Source: Bradyrhizobium canariense (GTDB lineage Bacteria; Pseudomonadota; Alphaproteobacteria; Rhizobiales; Xanthobacteraceae). Taken from it: 64,000 bases of DNA. Of the stretch, positions 23,412-32,938 are shown piece by piece; within the stretch, counting starts at the first letter, position 1, and each line of letters starts with the position of its first letter. The translations under genes were made by a program, and so were the position numbers. The stretch is from the NCBI RefSeq assembly GCF_018130465.1, contig NZ_JAFCKJ010000011.1:62001-126000 (forward strand), given 5' to 3'. The notes below the pieces were generated by a model that was not told the DNA's origin, did not search any database, and saw only the letters and a list, made by a program, of their open reading frames with translations.

Positions 23412-25778
23412 TCAGAACTTGAAGTTCGCAAACGCCCGCACGCCGATGCCGGGCATCAAGACTTCGTCCTTGGTGTAGGACACCGAGTTGCGGATGTTTT
23501 CGTTGAGGAGGTTGTTGCCGACGAGGCCGGTCGTCACCTCGCGCGCACCGAACCAGTTCCGATCGAGCTTGGTCTTGTAGCTCACCTCGGCCTTCAACAA
23601 ATTGTAGCCGGGCGTTGCCGTCTCCGCGATCACAGCGATGTTGTTCTGCGCGAAGGCGTGCAACAAATTGACCCGCATCAGCCAGTTGTCGTCGCGCCAG
23701 AACACGCCGCCGCCCAGTCTCACCGGCGGAATGCGCGGCACGTTGGTGCCGTCGGTGAAGGTGGCGCGGACCACGTCGAACTGGTTCTCGATGCCCCAGA
23801 TGCCGCCCTGGAACGCGCCGACGTCGAGCTGCGACTGGAATTCGCCGCCGCGGAAGTTCGCGTCCCGCTGCGAATAGACCGCCTGGTTCACCTCCGCGCC
23901 GGGTGTGCCGCACGAGGCAAAGTCGTCGTCGCACATCACGCCGGTGAGACGGCGATAGATGAAGTTGTTGAAGTGCGTGTAGTAGACGGTCGCCTCGAAC
24001 CGGAACGGCCCCGTCGCCTTGCGCAAGCCGACTTCGACGGACTTCGCGGTCTCGATGGTGAGGTTGGGGTTGCCGATGTCGAAGGTCGCGGTCGCATCAT
24101 GCGCGCCGCGCGAGAACAGTTCCGCCGCCTTCGGCGCGCGCTCGACATATTGCGCGGTGATGCTGCCGACCATGCCGCCCGGCAGGTCCTGCAACAGGCC
24201 GATGCTGCCGCTCTTCGGCGTGAAGGACGGATTGCGCGAGATCGCCGCCTGCGGTGTGCCGTCGGGCAGGAAGTCCGCGGGAAAATCCGGCGTCGTGCCG
24301 TGCAGCTCGACATGCTCGATGCGACCGGCGATCTGCGCCCGCGTCGCGTCCGTGAACTTGAACTCGTTGAAGGCGTAAGCAGCAACGCGCGTGCTGTTGT
24401 TCGGGTCCCACAGGCCGTTGAACAGCGTGCCCGGATTGTCCGGGCTCGGCGCGCTCAATTCCTGATGGCCGACCTGGAAGCCCAGCGCCGTCGTCACCTC
24501 GGCGAAGCGGGCGTTGAACGGCATCAACTGCACCTCGGTGCGGATTTCCTGCTCCTTGTTGGTAAAAGTCTGCCGCACGCCGTCGGTGTTGGGATCGGCG
24601 GGATCGGCAAGCCCGATCTCGTTGTGCCGGTAGTCGGTCGCGCCGGCCCAGAAGCGAACGACGTCGATCGCCGCAGCGTCGGGGTGGTACTCGCCCTTGA
24701 CGTTGATCTTGGTCTGGTGGCCGTCGATCCGCGTGTTGTGGTCGGCGCCGTCGATGCCGGGGATGTGGTAGAGCGCGTCGTTCTGCGTGATCGCCGCGCC
24801 GATATAGCCGCCCTGGAAGAAGTAGGAGCCGCCGATCGAGGCGCCGTCCGAGCGCGTCGCCGAGTTGGGCTGGCGTCCGTTGGCGACGGACCGCGTCTGG
24901 TCGGCGAGATACGGGTAGCTCGGGATGCTGTAGTCGGTGGTGCTGCGCCCATAGACGTCGGCATGGAAGGCAAAGTTGCCGCCGCCGGTGTCGAGCAGCA
25001 CGCCGCTCTCGACGCCGCGGTCGACCGAGCTGAACGCGCTGCGTGTCTCGGCCGTGACGCAGGGCGACGTCGCGGTTGTCGCGAGCGGCGCCTTGACCGG
25101 CAAGCCGAAACTCTGGAACGGCTGGGCACCGCAGTTCGGCAGCGCATCCGGAATCCGATTGTTGGTGGCGCTGACGACGCCGCCGATCGAGGTCGAGCCG
25201 TAGCGCAGCGCAGCCGGGCCGCGCACCACTTCAACTTGGTTGGTCGCCAGCGGATCGATCGGGACGAAGTGATCCTCGCCGAGGTCGGAGGCGCCGCCGG
25301 AATTGGTGCCGTTCTCGACGATGCCGACGCGATTGACGTCGAGACCCCGGATGATCGGCCGGCTGGAGGCGCCGGGCGCGAAGCTTGAGCCCGTGATGCC
25401 GGGCTTGGAGAACAGGAGATCGCCGAGCTGACCGCCGCCCTCGCGGCGGATCTCCTCGTTCGGCACCACCGTGACGGTGGCGAACTGGTTAGTCACGATC
25501 GGCAGCACGCCCTGCTGAGGTGCGGCGGGCGCAGAGGCTGCCGGCGTGGCGTCCGCCGTGCGTTCGTGGCTGCGTGCCCGCGCGGTTCGCGTGGCGCGTG
25601 CCGGGTTGCGGGTCGGCACCACCGCCCTGCGTACGATGGGGCTCGGAGCCGTCACGGTGACGGCGGGGATCTCGGTGGACGCCGGCTTGTCCTGAGCCAA
25701 CGCCGGGCTGGCGGCGGCGCCGAGCAGGAGCAGGCTTGCTCCGCCAAGGCGCTGCGCGCGTCGCAATTCAAATGACAT
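23412..25778 (-). CDS. TonB-dependent outer-membrane receptor, putative zinc (ZnuD-like)
   Basis: The 788-residue receptor has a signal peptide (GASLLLLGAAASPALA), a TonB-box-like EIPAVTVTAPS, a Pro/Ala/Arg-rich linker and a plug domain (about 95-210: FATVTVVPNEEIRREGGG, QVEVVRGPAALRYGSTSIGG). A 22-strand barrel follows, ending in FANFKF with a C-terminal Phe. His-rich loops (DHNTRIDGHQTK, YHPDAAAID) fit metal binding. The plug has cysteines (ALPNCG and SPCVTA). The DUF2946 gene upstream and a Zur-box-like palindrome before it point to zinc, but this is inference. Iron-siderophore or copper uptake are alternatives. Confidence 0.8.
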   Translation of the reverse strand: MSFELRRAQRLGGASLLLLGAAASPALAQDKPASTEIPAVTVTAPSPIVRRAVVPTRNPARATRTARARSHERTADATPAASAPAAPQQGVLPIVTNQFATVTVVPNEEIRREGGGQLGDLLFSKPGITGSSFAPGASSRPIIRGLDVNRVGIVENGTNSGGASDLGEDHFVPIDPLATNQVEVVRGPAALRYGSTSIGGVVSATNNRIPDALPNCGAQPFQSFGLPVKAPLATTATSPCVTAETRSAFSSVDRGVESGVLLDTGGGNFAFHADVYGRSTTDYSIPSYPYLADQTRSVANGRQPNSATRSDGASIGGSYFFQGGYIGAAITQNDALYHIPGIDGADHNTRIDGHQTKINVKGEYHPDAAAIDVVRFWAGATDYRHNEIGLADPADPNTDGVRQTFTNKEQEIRTEVQLMPFNARFAEVTTALGFQVGHQELSAPSPDNPGTLFNGLWDPNNSTRVAAYAFNEFKFTDATRAQIAGRIEHVELHGTTPDFPADFLPDGTPQAAISRNPSFTPKSGSIGLLQDLPGGMVGSITAQYVERAPKAAELFSRGAHDATATFDIGNPNLTIETAKSVEVGLRKATGPFRFEATVYYTHFNNFIYRRLTGVMCDDDFASCGTPGAEVNQAVYSQRDANFRGGEFQSQLDVGAFQGGIWGIENQFDVVRATFTDGTNVPRIPPVRLGGGVFWRDDNWLMRVNLLHAFAQNNIAVIAETATPGYNLLKAEVSYKTKLDRNWFGAREVTTGLVGNNLLNENIRNSVSYTKDEVLMPGIGVRAFANFKF

Positions 25779-25926
25779 GATCCTGATTCCAGTCAGGCGC
25801 CGTCCGCATGATTGTCTGCTGATCGGAGGCGGCCTGCCGTCGCTGCGCGACGGAATTCGACTTCAACTTCTCCCGGGCATGCTCCGGCGTGCGGCGAGCC
25901 CAGGCGTGATCAAGTGATGTTGAGAG

Positions 25927-26331
25927 TCAGGACGCGGGAGGGGCGCGGGGCTGGAATGCCGTGCCGGCCGATTTCAGATGGACGAATTCGGCATCGGTGG
26001 TGCGGTAGAGCAGGTCGATCGCCTGCGGCAGCAGCAACACAGGCGGCGCCGCGAACATGACGGTGCCCGCCATCGCGACCAATGCGCAGATCGCACAATT
26101 GTCATCGCCCGGCTGCTCCCGGTCGGGGCTTGCAGGCGATTGCTTCTGGACCGCAACGCGGTCGATTGACGCAACGCCGTTGCTGCTGTCGTTCTGCTGA
26201 AGCGAGGCCTGGGCGAGGGGAGCGGCCTGGGCGAACCAGTGGCTGTGGCCGAACGTCAGCGCGAACTGCACCAGCATCGCGAACATCGCGAGCCGGGCGC
26301 CGTGCCTGATATTCGACCGGAACCACTTCAT
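25927..26331 (-). CDS. DUF2946 family secreted/membrane protein
   Basis: The protein is 134 residues. A hydrophobic N-terminus (RLAMFAMLVQFALTFGHSHW) is a signal or anchor. A linker of about 50 residues is followed by DDNCAICALVAMAGTVMFAAPPVLLLPQAI, a conserved CxxC within the start of a second hydrophobic segment. DUF2946 proteins accompany metal-uptake receptors and are thought to act in metal handling, without a known activity. It lies about 148 bases upstream of the TonB receptor in the same orientation, so one transcript is likely. The ATG at 26331 starts MKWFRSN. Confidence 0.8.
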   Translation of the reverse strand: MKWFRSNIRHGARLAMFAMLVQFALTFGHSHWFAQAAPLAQASLQQNDSSNGVASIDRVAVQKQSPASPDREQPGDDNCAICALVAMAGTVMFAAPPVLLLPQAIDLLYRTTDAEFVHLKSAGTAFQPRAPPAS

Positions 26332-26378
26332 CTGGAAACGCCACCCCACATCGCGAGGCATCATCCCCTGATCCCGCG

Positions 26379-26395
26379 ACGTTATAATGTAACAT
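26379..26395. promoter_or_regulatory. Zur-box-like palindrome upstream of DUF2946-TonB receptor operon
   Basis: ACGTTATAATGTAACAT (plus strand) is an imperfect 17-bp palindrome of pattern AyGTTAyAwTrTAACrT. It lies about 48 to 64 bases before the DUF2946 start. The half site TGTTA/TAACA in a 17-23 bp palindrome is that of alphaproteobacterial zinc-uptake (Zur) operators. No other strong site is seen in this gap. Confidence 0.5.
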
Positions 26396-26557
26396 CGCCC
26401 GATCGGTCAGCGGATGTCAACCGCAGGCGCGCCGATCCGAGCGGGCCGGCTCCTCGATGTGTCGTTCGGGCAACTGAAAGATCTCGGCTGAGGACCGATT
26501 AAATGGCTTACGGGGGATGGCGATTGATTGACTCAGTGCCAGCGCGAGGAGGCGCCA

Positions 26558-27604
26558 TCAGAGCTTTTTGCTCTGGAGCCAGGTGCGGATGGCCTCGATG
26601 TGTTCTGCCTTGCGCTCCAGCGGCAGCCAATGGCCGGCGGGCATGCTCGTCACGGTCAGGTCCGGGCAGGCCGCGCGCATCGGATCACCTTGGCGATTTC
26701 CGGTGATGGTGCAGATCTGATCAAAGTCGCCGTTAATAAAGAGCACCGGCTGCGACAGGCGGCCACCACTGGGTGCCTTGCGCGCATAGGCGATGTTGGC
26801 GTCGTCGTTCAGATACCATGCGCAGGATGGGCGGAAGCCGTGAGCCCTGAACGTCTGCACCAGCACGTCGAAGTCCGCCGGCGGCCAGAGGGCCGGATCA
26901 GGCTCAGTCGGCGGGGCGCGGTGCGCGGCGCCAAAGCGCCCTCCATTGCGCGTGACCGTCGCATTCGGCGAAACCTTGTCGATGCCGGCGGGGTTGCCTG
27001 GCCGAAAGATCGACGCCAGCGATGCTGCCAGGTCTGCATCGAGGTCGGCGACTGCCGCCTCGAAGTGCGTGGTGTAGTAACGGTAGTAATCCCATTGGCC
27101 ATCCGGATATTGATCAGCCGGATAGATCGTTCGGTCGACCAGTGGGACGACTGTGCGCAGGGCGTGCCCGTCGGGTTGATACGCCAGCGAGGTCAGTACG
27201 ACTCCGCGGCTGCGCTTTGGCTGATGCGCGACCAACTCACCGACCACAACACAGCCCCAGTCGTGGCCAACCCAGATCGCAGGCTGGCCGCCAAGGTGAT
27301 CATGGAGTTCGGCCATGTCTCTCACGATTTCCTCGATGGCATAGGCGTCGTTGGCTGCAGGCGTGGAAGAGCCGCCATAGCCGCGCAGATCGGGAGCGAT
27401 GCAGTGCCAACCGTCGGCGGTAAACGCGTCCATCTGCGCGCGCCACATCAAACTGATGCTCGGCCAGCCATGGACGAAGATCATTAACGGTCCGTCGGCC
27501 GGCCCGCACTCGATGTAGCGCGTTGTCTGACGAGGCGAGCTGAACGTGCGCTGGTCGAGCGTTAGTTCGGCTCCAGAACCGATCGGTTGAAGTGGGTCTG
27601 TCAT
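26558..27604 (-). CDS. alpha/beta-hydrolase, epoxide hydrolase-like
   Basis: The 348-residue enzyme has the epoxide hydrolase layout: FVHGWPSISLMWRAQ (HGxP oxyanion region, residues 44-58) and WVGHDWGCVVVG with nucleophile Asp115. Later come INGDFDQICT, which bears the acid residue, and MPAGHWLPLERKAE, which bears the catalytic His. The lid domain lies between. Epoxide or related hydrolysis, in the cytosol, is expected. The start at 27604 (MTDPLQP) gives normal length. The frame from 27778 adds an unlikely Arg/Ser-rich leader. It is a single gene. Confidence 0.88.
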   Translation of the reverse strand: MTDPLQPIGSGAELTLDQRTFSSPRQTTRYIECGPADGPLMIFVHGWPSISLMWRAQMDAFTADGWHCIAPDLRGYGGSSTPAANDAYAIEEIVRDMAELHDHLGGQPAIWVGHDWGCVVVGELVAHQPKRSRGVVLTSLAYQPDGHALRTVVPLVDRTIYPADQYPDGQWDYYRYYTTHFEAAVADLDADLAASLASIFRPGNPAGIDKVSPNATVTRNGGRFGAAHRAPPTEPDPALWPPADFDVLVQTFRAHGFRPSCAWYLNDDANIAYARKAPSGGRLSQPVLFINGDFDQICTITGNRQGDPMRAACPDLTVTSMPAGHWLPLERKAEHIEAIRTWLQSKKL

Positions 27605-27909
27605 GGTCGAGTAACTCCGCTTGAATCGCTGGTTCTTGAACGTGATGCGCTCACTGAGCGCTCGCGCTGTTTGGGTGCTGCGAAGGCTGCGTCCAGAACT
27701 GCTCTTGTCCGCGGGGTGCGATGCCTGGACAGGGCACCCCTGCCAGCGGCCGAGAAAGAACCGCCTCCAGATTCCCAACGCGCCACATTCGACCGAGTTC
27801 GGGGCGAAGGCGCTATGGAGCTTCCGGCGAAGAAGTGACGATGGGATTTATCCGGCTAACGGAAGCGAAGGAAGGCGCGTAAGCTCGGTCATGCTGGCGC
27901 GTAAGCCGC
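27605..27909. other. intergenic region between epoxide hydrolase and MoxR operon end
   Basis: This 305-base gap holds the upstream region of the epoxide hydrolase gene. I see no convincing gene, RNA or strong hairpin. Reading frames through it are shadows of GC-rich DNA. Confidence 0.5.
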
Positions 27910-29973
27910 CTAGCGCCCTTCGCGGACCCAGGTTGCGGCGAAGGCGCCGAGCAGCAGCAGAAGGCCGATCAGGCCGGCGAAGATCGGCAGCACGCCGACG
28001 CCCTTGACGACGCTGGCGTCGCGCATCCGCACGCCCATCCAGCCGTCACCATGGAAGACGCTCGCCGAACGGACCGGCAGGATGCGCGGCAGCTCGACGC
28101 TGGCGCCGTCGACCACGCGCACGGCGTTGCCGCCGGTCGCCTGTGTCAGCGGCTTCAAGGTATCGACGGTGGAGGTGACTTCCGAAAACTCCTTCGGATT
28201 GGTCGGGCCGACATTGATCAGCGCCTTCAGCGTGCCGTCGGTGGCCTGCCACAGGCCGAGCTCGCTCGCCGGCAGGCTGGCGCGCCATTCGCCGGGGTCG
28301 CCGGCCGCTAGCGTCAGGTCGCGCGACACGCCCGACGGCGAGGTCACGCTCACCGGCTGAACGCTGTCCGCCATGGTCTGGCGCACCACCACGAGATTCT
28401 TGCCCTGCACCTGCAGGCGCAGTGCTTCCTCGTCGAGATCAGGCTGCTTCATCAGCCAGTGCGACATCCGCCGCAACAGATCGAGATGCGGGCCGCCGCC
28501 TTCATAGCCGCGCGCCCACAGCCAGATGTGGTCGGAGAGCAGGAGCGCGACGCGGCCCTCGCCGAAACGCGACAGGAACAGCAGCGGCTTGCCGTCGACG
28601 CCCGTCATGACGGGCGGGTTGACCGCATTGCGGGTATCGACGGTGCGGAAGAACCTGCTCCAGTGCGGCGGCTCGGAGGCCGAGCCCTCGAGGCCACGCG
28701 TGACGGGATGGCGTTTGCCGACGTCGGACAGATGCGCGTAGAACGGCTTTTCCGTCACCCCGACCGGTTCGGCCGGCAGCACCGAGTCCAGCGGCGTGCG
28801 CCAGATGCTGGTGTTGGAGGCGTAGTCCGGGCCGGCCGAGACCAGCACCGCGCCGCCGGAACGCACATAGCGTGCGATGTTGTCGAAATAAGCGATCGGC
28901 AGCACGCCCTGGCGAGCATAGCGGTCGAAGATGATCAGCTGGAATTCGTTGATCTTCTGCTGGAACAGCTCGCGGGTCGGAAACGCGATCAGCGACAATT
29001 CGTTGATCGGCGTGCCGTCCTGCTTCTCCGGCGGCCGCAGAATGGTGAAGTGGACGAGATCGACGCTGGCATCGGACTTGAGCAGATTGCGCCAGGTGCG
29101 CTCGCCGGAATGCGGCTCGCCCGAGACCAGCAGCACGCGCAGCTTGTCGCGCACACCGTCGATGGCGACGACGGCGCGGTTGTTCACCGGCGTCAATTCC
29201 CGCTCGAGCGGCGAGGCCTCGATCTCGACGATGTTCGGCCCGGAATGCTTGATGTCGACGTCCACGCTTGCGGCCTGGCCGCTTCCCAGCGTGCGCTCGT
29301 TGATGACCTCGCCGTCTCTGCGGACCGTGACCTTGGCGCGCTCGCCGCTGACGCCCTGGTCGTCGAGGCGGTAGGTGATGGTCTGCGGCTGCCCGACGAT
29401 GCCGAAGCGCGGCGCTGCGATGATCGCGATGCGGCGGTCGCGCTCGTCCTTCTGCCCGGTGATCAGCGCGTGCACCGGCGCCTGGAAGCCGAGCCCGGCG
29501 GCGTTGGCCGGAATGTCGTGGACGCGGCCGTCGGTGATCAGGAACGCACCGGCGACGCGGTCGACCGGCACGTCGGACAATGCCGAGGCCAGCGCCCCGA
29601 ACAGCTTTGTGCCGTCGGTCTCGCCGTCGGCCTGTCCGGCATCGACGACGCGGACCTCGAGCCCCTTGATCTTCTTCAGGCTGTCGACCAGCGCTTCCTG
29701 CGCCGTTGCTGCCTCGCGATTGCGATTGCCGAAATTCTGGCTCGGGCTCTTGTCGACGACGATTGCGGCGACCGAGGTGAGAGGATCGCGGTCCTCGCGG
29801 GTGAAGGAGGGATTGGCGAGCGCCAGCAGGAACAGCACCAGCGCGGCCACGCGCACGGCAGCGCCGCGCGCACGCGCAAGCAGCAGCACGAGCGCGATGA
29901 TGACGATCGCGGCCAGCGCGAGCCACAGGACGATCGCGGGAACAAGCGGCGTGAACGCGATGCCGTAATTCAT
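27910..29973 (-). CDS. membrane protein with glutamine-amidotransferase-like domain (MoxR operon)
   Basis: The protein is 687 residues. Two N-terminal helices (VPAIVLWLALAAIVIIALVL and VRVAALVLFLLALANPSF) precede a vWA-like domain with VAAIVVDKSPSQNF. A middle glutamine-amidotransferase-like (class I, non-catalytic) domain has IARYVRSGGAVLVSAGPDYA. One C-terminal helix (LPIFAGLIGLLLLLGAFAAT) ends the chain. It is the last member of the MoxR-DUF58-DUF4159 group. It is separated from the DUF4159 gene by 151 bases that contain a palindromic repeat. These proteins are thought to act in envelope or protein-complex maturation. The exact role is unknown. Confidence 0.8.
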   Translation of the reverse strand: MNYGIAFTPLVPAIVLWLALAAIVIIALVLLLARARGAAVRVAALVLFLLALANPSFTREDRDPLTSVAAIVVDKSPSQNFGNRNREAATAQEALVDSLKKIKGLEVRVVDAGQADGETDGTKLFGALASALSDVPVDRVAGAFLITDGRVHDIPANAAGLGFQAPVHALITGQKDERDRRIAIIAAPRFGIVGQPQTITYRLDDQGVSGERAKVTVRRDGEVINERTLGSGQAASVDVDIKHSGPNIVEIEASPLERELTPVNNRAVVAIDGVRDKLRVLLVSGEPHSGERTWRNLLKSDASVDLVHFTILRPPEKQDGTPINELSLIAFPTRELFQQKINEFQLIIFDRYARQGVLPIAYFDNIARYVRSGGAVLVSAGPDYASNTSIWRTPLDSVLPAEPVGVTEKPFYAHLSDVGKRHPVTRGLEGSASEPPHWSRFFRTVDTRNAVNPPVMTGVDGKPLLFLSRFGEGRVALLLSDHIWLWARGYEGGGPHLDLLRRMSHWLMKQPDLDEEALRLQVQGKNLVVVRQTMADSVQPVSVTSPSGVSRDLTLAAGDPGEWRASLPASELGLWQATDGTLKALINVGPTNPKEFSEVTSTVDTLKPLTQATGGNAVRVVDGASVELPRILPVRSASVFHGDGWMGVRMRDASVVKGVGVLPIFAGLIGLLLLLGAFAATWVREGR

Positions 29974-29989
29974 CGGACAGACCTATCAA

Positions 29990-30095
29990 CGTCATTCCGG
30001 GGCGATGCGTAGCATCGAACCCGGAATCTCGAGATTCCCCGGTGCGCAATGCGCACCTGCGGTCTGGTCCTTCGGACCATCCCGGAATGACGGGG
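29990..30095. repeat. palindromic repeat inserted inside the MoxR operon
   Basis: The outer arms CGTCATTCCGGG and CCCGGAATGACG enclose small hairpins: GATGCGTAGCATC, GGTGCGC-aat-GCGCACC and GGTCTGGTCC-ttc-GGACCATCC. It lies between two same-direction genes of one operon and could act as an mRNA stabiliser or partial terminator. Confidence 0.85.
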
Positions 30096-30124
30096 CGTGT
30101 GGCTCAAGCTCGTCACGCGCATCT

Positions 30125-32938
30125 CTATTGCCCCAGCCGTTCGATCAGGGCCGGCGCGTGCACCTGGTCGGCCTTGTAGTTGCCGGTCAGCGTGTACATC
30201 ACGATGTTGGCGCCGGCGCGGTAGGCGAATTCGCGCTGGCGGGGGTCGCCCCCGGTCACCGGCAGCATGGCCTGGCCGTCGGGCCGCACGGCCCAGGCGC
30301 CGGCAAGGTCGTTCGAGGTGATGATGATCGGCGAGACGCCGTCGCCGCCGCGTGCCGGCCGCTGCGCGCTGTCGTCGTCGTCTTCGCGCGGCAAGGTCTC
30401 GACCCAGGTCTGGCCGGTGTTGAAGCGGCCGGGGAAGTCGCGCAGGAGATAGAAGGTCTTGGTCAGCACGTGCTCGCGCGGCACCGGCTCCAGCTCGGGC
30501 ACGTCGAGCGAGGACAGGATTTCGCGCAGCGTCTGCATGGCGGGGGTCTGCGCGGCGCCGTTCGCGCCGGGCGGTGCTTCGACCGCGTCGCGGGTGTCGA
30601 ACAGCACGGTGCCGCCCTGCTTCATGTAGGCGTCGATCTTGTTGATGGCGTCCCGCGGCGGCTTGGGCGCGCCCGGCACGATCGGCCAGTAGATCAGCGG
30701 GAAGAAGGCGAGCTCGTCGCGCGCCGGATCGATGCCGACGGGATCGCCGGCCTCGAGCGCGGTGCGCTGCGCCAGGAACAGCGTCAGTCCGGACAGGCCT
30801 GCCTTGACGATGGAATCGACGTCGGCATTTCCGGTCACGACATAGGCGAGGCGGGTCTGCGACACCGCCTTCATTGCGAACTCGTCGGACGCGCTGTCCG
30901 CGTGCGACGGCGTCGGCACGAGCGAGGCGAGGCCTGCGAGAACCAGCCCGAAGACGATCATCGCGGGCGCGGCGCGGCGGCGCAGCAGCGCGGCAAGGCC
31001 GCCGCCGAGCACCGCGACGATGATGGCGTCGATCAGGAACAGCGCGAGCGCCGTCGACAGCAGCCAGCCGCGCAAGTCCTGCGGCTCGGCATTGGTGTAG
31101 GTGGCGTGCCGGGCGCGCAGGCTCGCGGTGTTCAGGGCTGCGATACGGTCGGCGCTGGCAAGCGTGTTCACGGCGAGCGGTCCTTCTGCCGGACCATAAA
31201 AGCCCGGCGGATGATCGGGGGTGGCGCGGTCGCGATAATCCGCGGGCAGCGGCTTTGCGGCGGCCGGCGGCGGGCCGAAGGCGCCGAAGCCGTCGAGGAT
31301 ATGCAGCGGCGCCACCGTCTCGGCGGTCGCGTCGCCGGCAACCCCGGCGCCCGGCTTGGCGGTATAGCCGGACATGTCGACGACGCGCCGCAGGATTTCG
31401 ACGAAGGTGCCCGACATGGGCAGATCCGACCAGCGCATGTCGGCGCTGACGTGGAACAGGCTGACGACGCCCTTGCCGCGATGCTCGCCGGTCACCAGCG
31501 GCGTGCCGTCTTCCAGCGACGCCCAGCTCTTGGTGGCGAGCACGGCGTCGGGCTCGGCCAGCACCTGGCGGCTGATGGTGACGTCCTTGGGGACCACGAC
31601 GCCGGCAAACGGACCGTCGGCGGCAAAGGAGGCCAGATGTTGCGGCTTTTCCCAGGTCAGGCTGCCGCCGAGCGTCCGGCCGCCCTTGCGCAGCTTGACC
31701 GGCACGAGATCGTCCTCGGCCTGCGCCAGCCGGGGCCCTGCGAACCGCACCAGCACGCCGCCCTGGTCGATCCAGGCATTGAGGCGCTCGCGGATTTCAG
31801 GGGCGATGGTGCCGACATCGGCAAGGATGATCATCGGCAGCTTCTGGTCGAGGAACTGCGTGATGCCCTGCTGCGGCGAGCCCTTGTCGGCGAGCCGCAC
31901 GTCGGCGAACGGCGCCAGGGCGCGGGTGAGATAGAAGGTCGGCGCCAGCAGCGGCTGCGCGGTCTCGCTGGTCGCGCCCGAGACGATGCCGATGGCGCGG
32001 CGGCGCCAGCGCTTGTCGAGCAGCTGCACTGCGCCTGCGGAGCGCTCGCCGGCAATTTCGAGCCGCGTGATGTCGTTGCGCAGCTCGACCGGCAGATCGA
32101 ACGAAGCTTCGGTTTCCTTGTCCTGCGGGCCGAACGAATAACGCGCTTCGCCGATCGGCGATGCCTTCTGGTCCAGCGCGCGCACGGTGCCGATGGCGAT
32201 GCCGCTGTCGGTGCGCAGCACCTTCACCGTCATCTTCGCTGCGGCGTTCTCGGCCGCGACCAGGGCCAGGGCTGAGGAGGTGCCGCCTTCGAACACGGTC
32301 AGGCTGCGATCGCCGACGGTCTTGCCGAGGCCAGCCACGAATTCCTCGCCGCGACCGGTGTCGACGCTGTCGGAGAGCCAGGCGATCTCGCAGTCGCCGG
32401 TGGCTTTCAGGAAGCGATCGATTGCGGTCAGGGTCTCGACGCGGTCGATCGAATACGGCTTTGGCGTGAGCTGCCGCAGCGCGACGCGCGCGGCGCCCGC
32501 CGGCATCAGGGTGATATCGCGGTTCGGCTCGGACAGCGGCACCAGCGCGATCGCACGGCGGTCGTTCTCGGCATTGGCGATCAACTCGTCGGCGGCCCTG
32601 ATCCTGACGTCCCAGTTCGATGCCGCGCTCCAGCCGTCGTCGAACATGATCATCAGCGGCGCCTTGCTGGAGGCCGCGCCTGTTTGCGGATTCCAGATCG
32701 GGCCGGCGGCGGCGAAAATGACAAGCGCCGCAGCCAGGAGCCGCAATGCGGTCAGCCACCACGGCGTCCGCGACGGCGTCTCTTCGCGCGGTGCGATATC
32801 GAACAGCAGGCGCGTCGGCGGAAACTCGATGCGGCGCGGCCGCGGCGGCATCACGCGCAACAGCCACCACAGCACCGGCAGGCTGACGAGGCCGATCAGG
32901 AGCAGCGGTTCGGTGAAGGCGAGCGGCAGTCCCATCAT
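30125..32938 (-). CDS. BatA/DUF4159 domain membrane protein (MoxR operon)
   Basis: The protein is 937 residues. An N-terminal BatA domain (residues 1-100) has two helices (LLLIGLVSLPVLWWLL and ALRLLAAALVIFAAAGPIW). A vWA-like region and a glutamine-amidotransferase-like region follow (to about 640). A helix then precedes the DUF4159 domain (about 700-935), marked by FFPLIYWPIVPGAPKPPRDA and YMKQGGTVLFDTRD. The start overlaps the DUF58 stop by four bases (ATGA type), so translation is coupled. It is envelope-located and probably works with the MoxR ATPase and DUF58 protein. Confidence 0.85.
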   Translation of the reverse strand: MMGLPLAFTEPLLLIGLVSLPVLWWLLRVMPPRPRRIEFPPTRLLFDIAPREETPSRTPWWLTALRLLAAALVIFAAAGPIWNPQTGAASSKAPLMIMFDDGWSAASNWDVRIRAADELIANAENDRRAIALVPLSEPNRDITLMPAGAARVALRQLTPKPYSIDRVETLTAIDRFLKATGDCEIAWLSDSVDTGRGEEFVAGLGKTVGDRSLTVFEGGTSSALALVAAENAAAKMTVKVLRTDSGIAIGTVRALDQKASPIGEARYSFGPQDKETEASFDLPVELRNDITRLEIAGERSAGAVQLLDKRWRRRAIGIVSGATSETAQPLLAPTFYLTRALAPFADVRLADKGSPQQGITQFLDQKLPMIILADVGTIAPEIRERLNAWIDQGGVLVRFAGPRLAQAEDDLVPVKLRKGGRTLGGSLTWEKPQHLASFAADGPFAGVVVPKDVTISRQVLAEPDAVLATKSWASLEDGTPLVTGEHRGKGVVSLFHVSADMRWSDLPMSGTFVEILRRVVDMSGYTAKPGAGVAGDATAETVAPLHILDGFGAFGPPPAAAKPLPADYRDRATPDHPPGFYGPAEGPLAVNTLASADRIAALNTASLRARHATYTNAEPQDLRGWLLSTALALFLIDAIIVAVLGGGLAALLRRRAAPAMIVFGLVLAGLASLVPTPSHADSASDEFAMKAVSQTRLAYVVTGNADVDSIVKAGLSGLTLFLAQRTALEAGDPVGIDPARDELAFFPLIYWPIVPGAPKPPRDAINKIDAYMKQGGTVLFDTRDAVEAPPGANGAAQTPAMQTLREILSSLDVPELEPVPREHVLTKTFYLLRDFPGRFNTGQTWVETLPREDDDDSAQRPARGGDGVSPIIITSNDLAGAWAVRPDGQAMLPVTGGDPRQREFAYRAGANIVMYTLTGNYKADQVHAPALIERLGQ

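Noticed and set aside
23658-25388. A 576-residue plus-strand frame across the TonB receptor
   Set aside because: It is antisense to a receptor with signal peptide, plug and C-terminal Phe. There is no domain and no ribosome-binding site.
28459-32275. Long plus-strand frames antisense to the MoxR operon
   Set aside because: They cover the last two genes of the operon in reverse. The composition is Arg/Val/Asp-rich and no motif was found.
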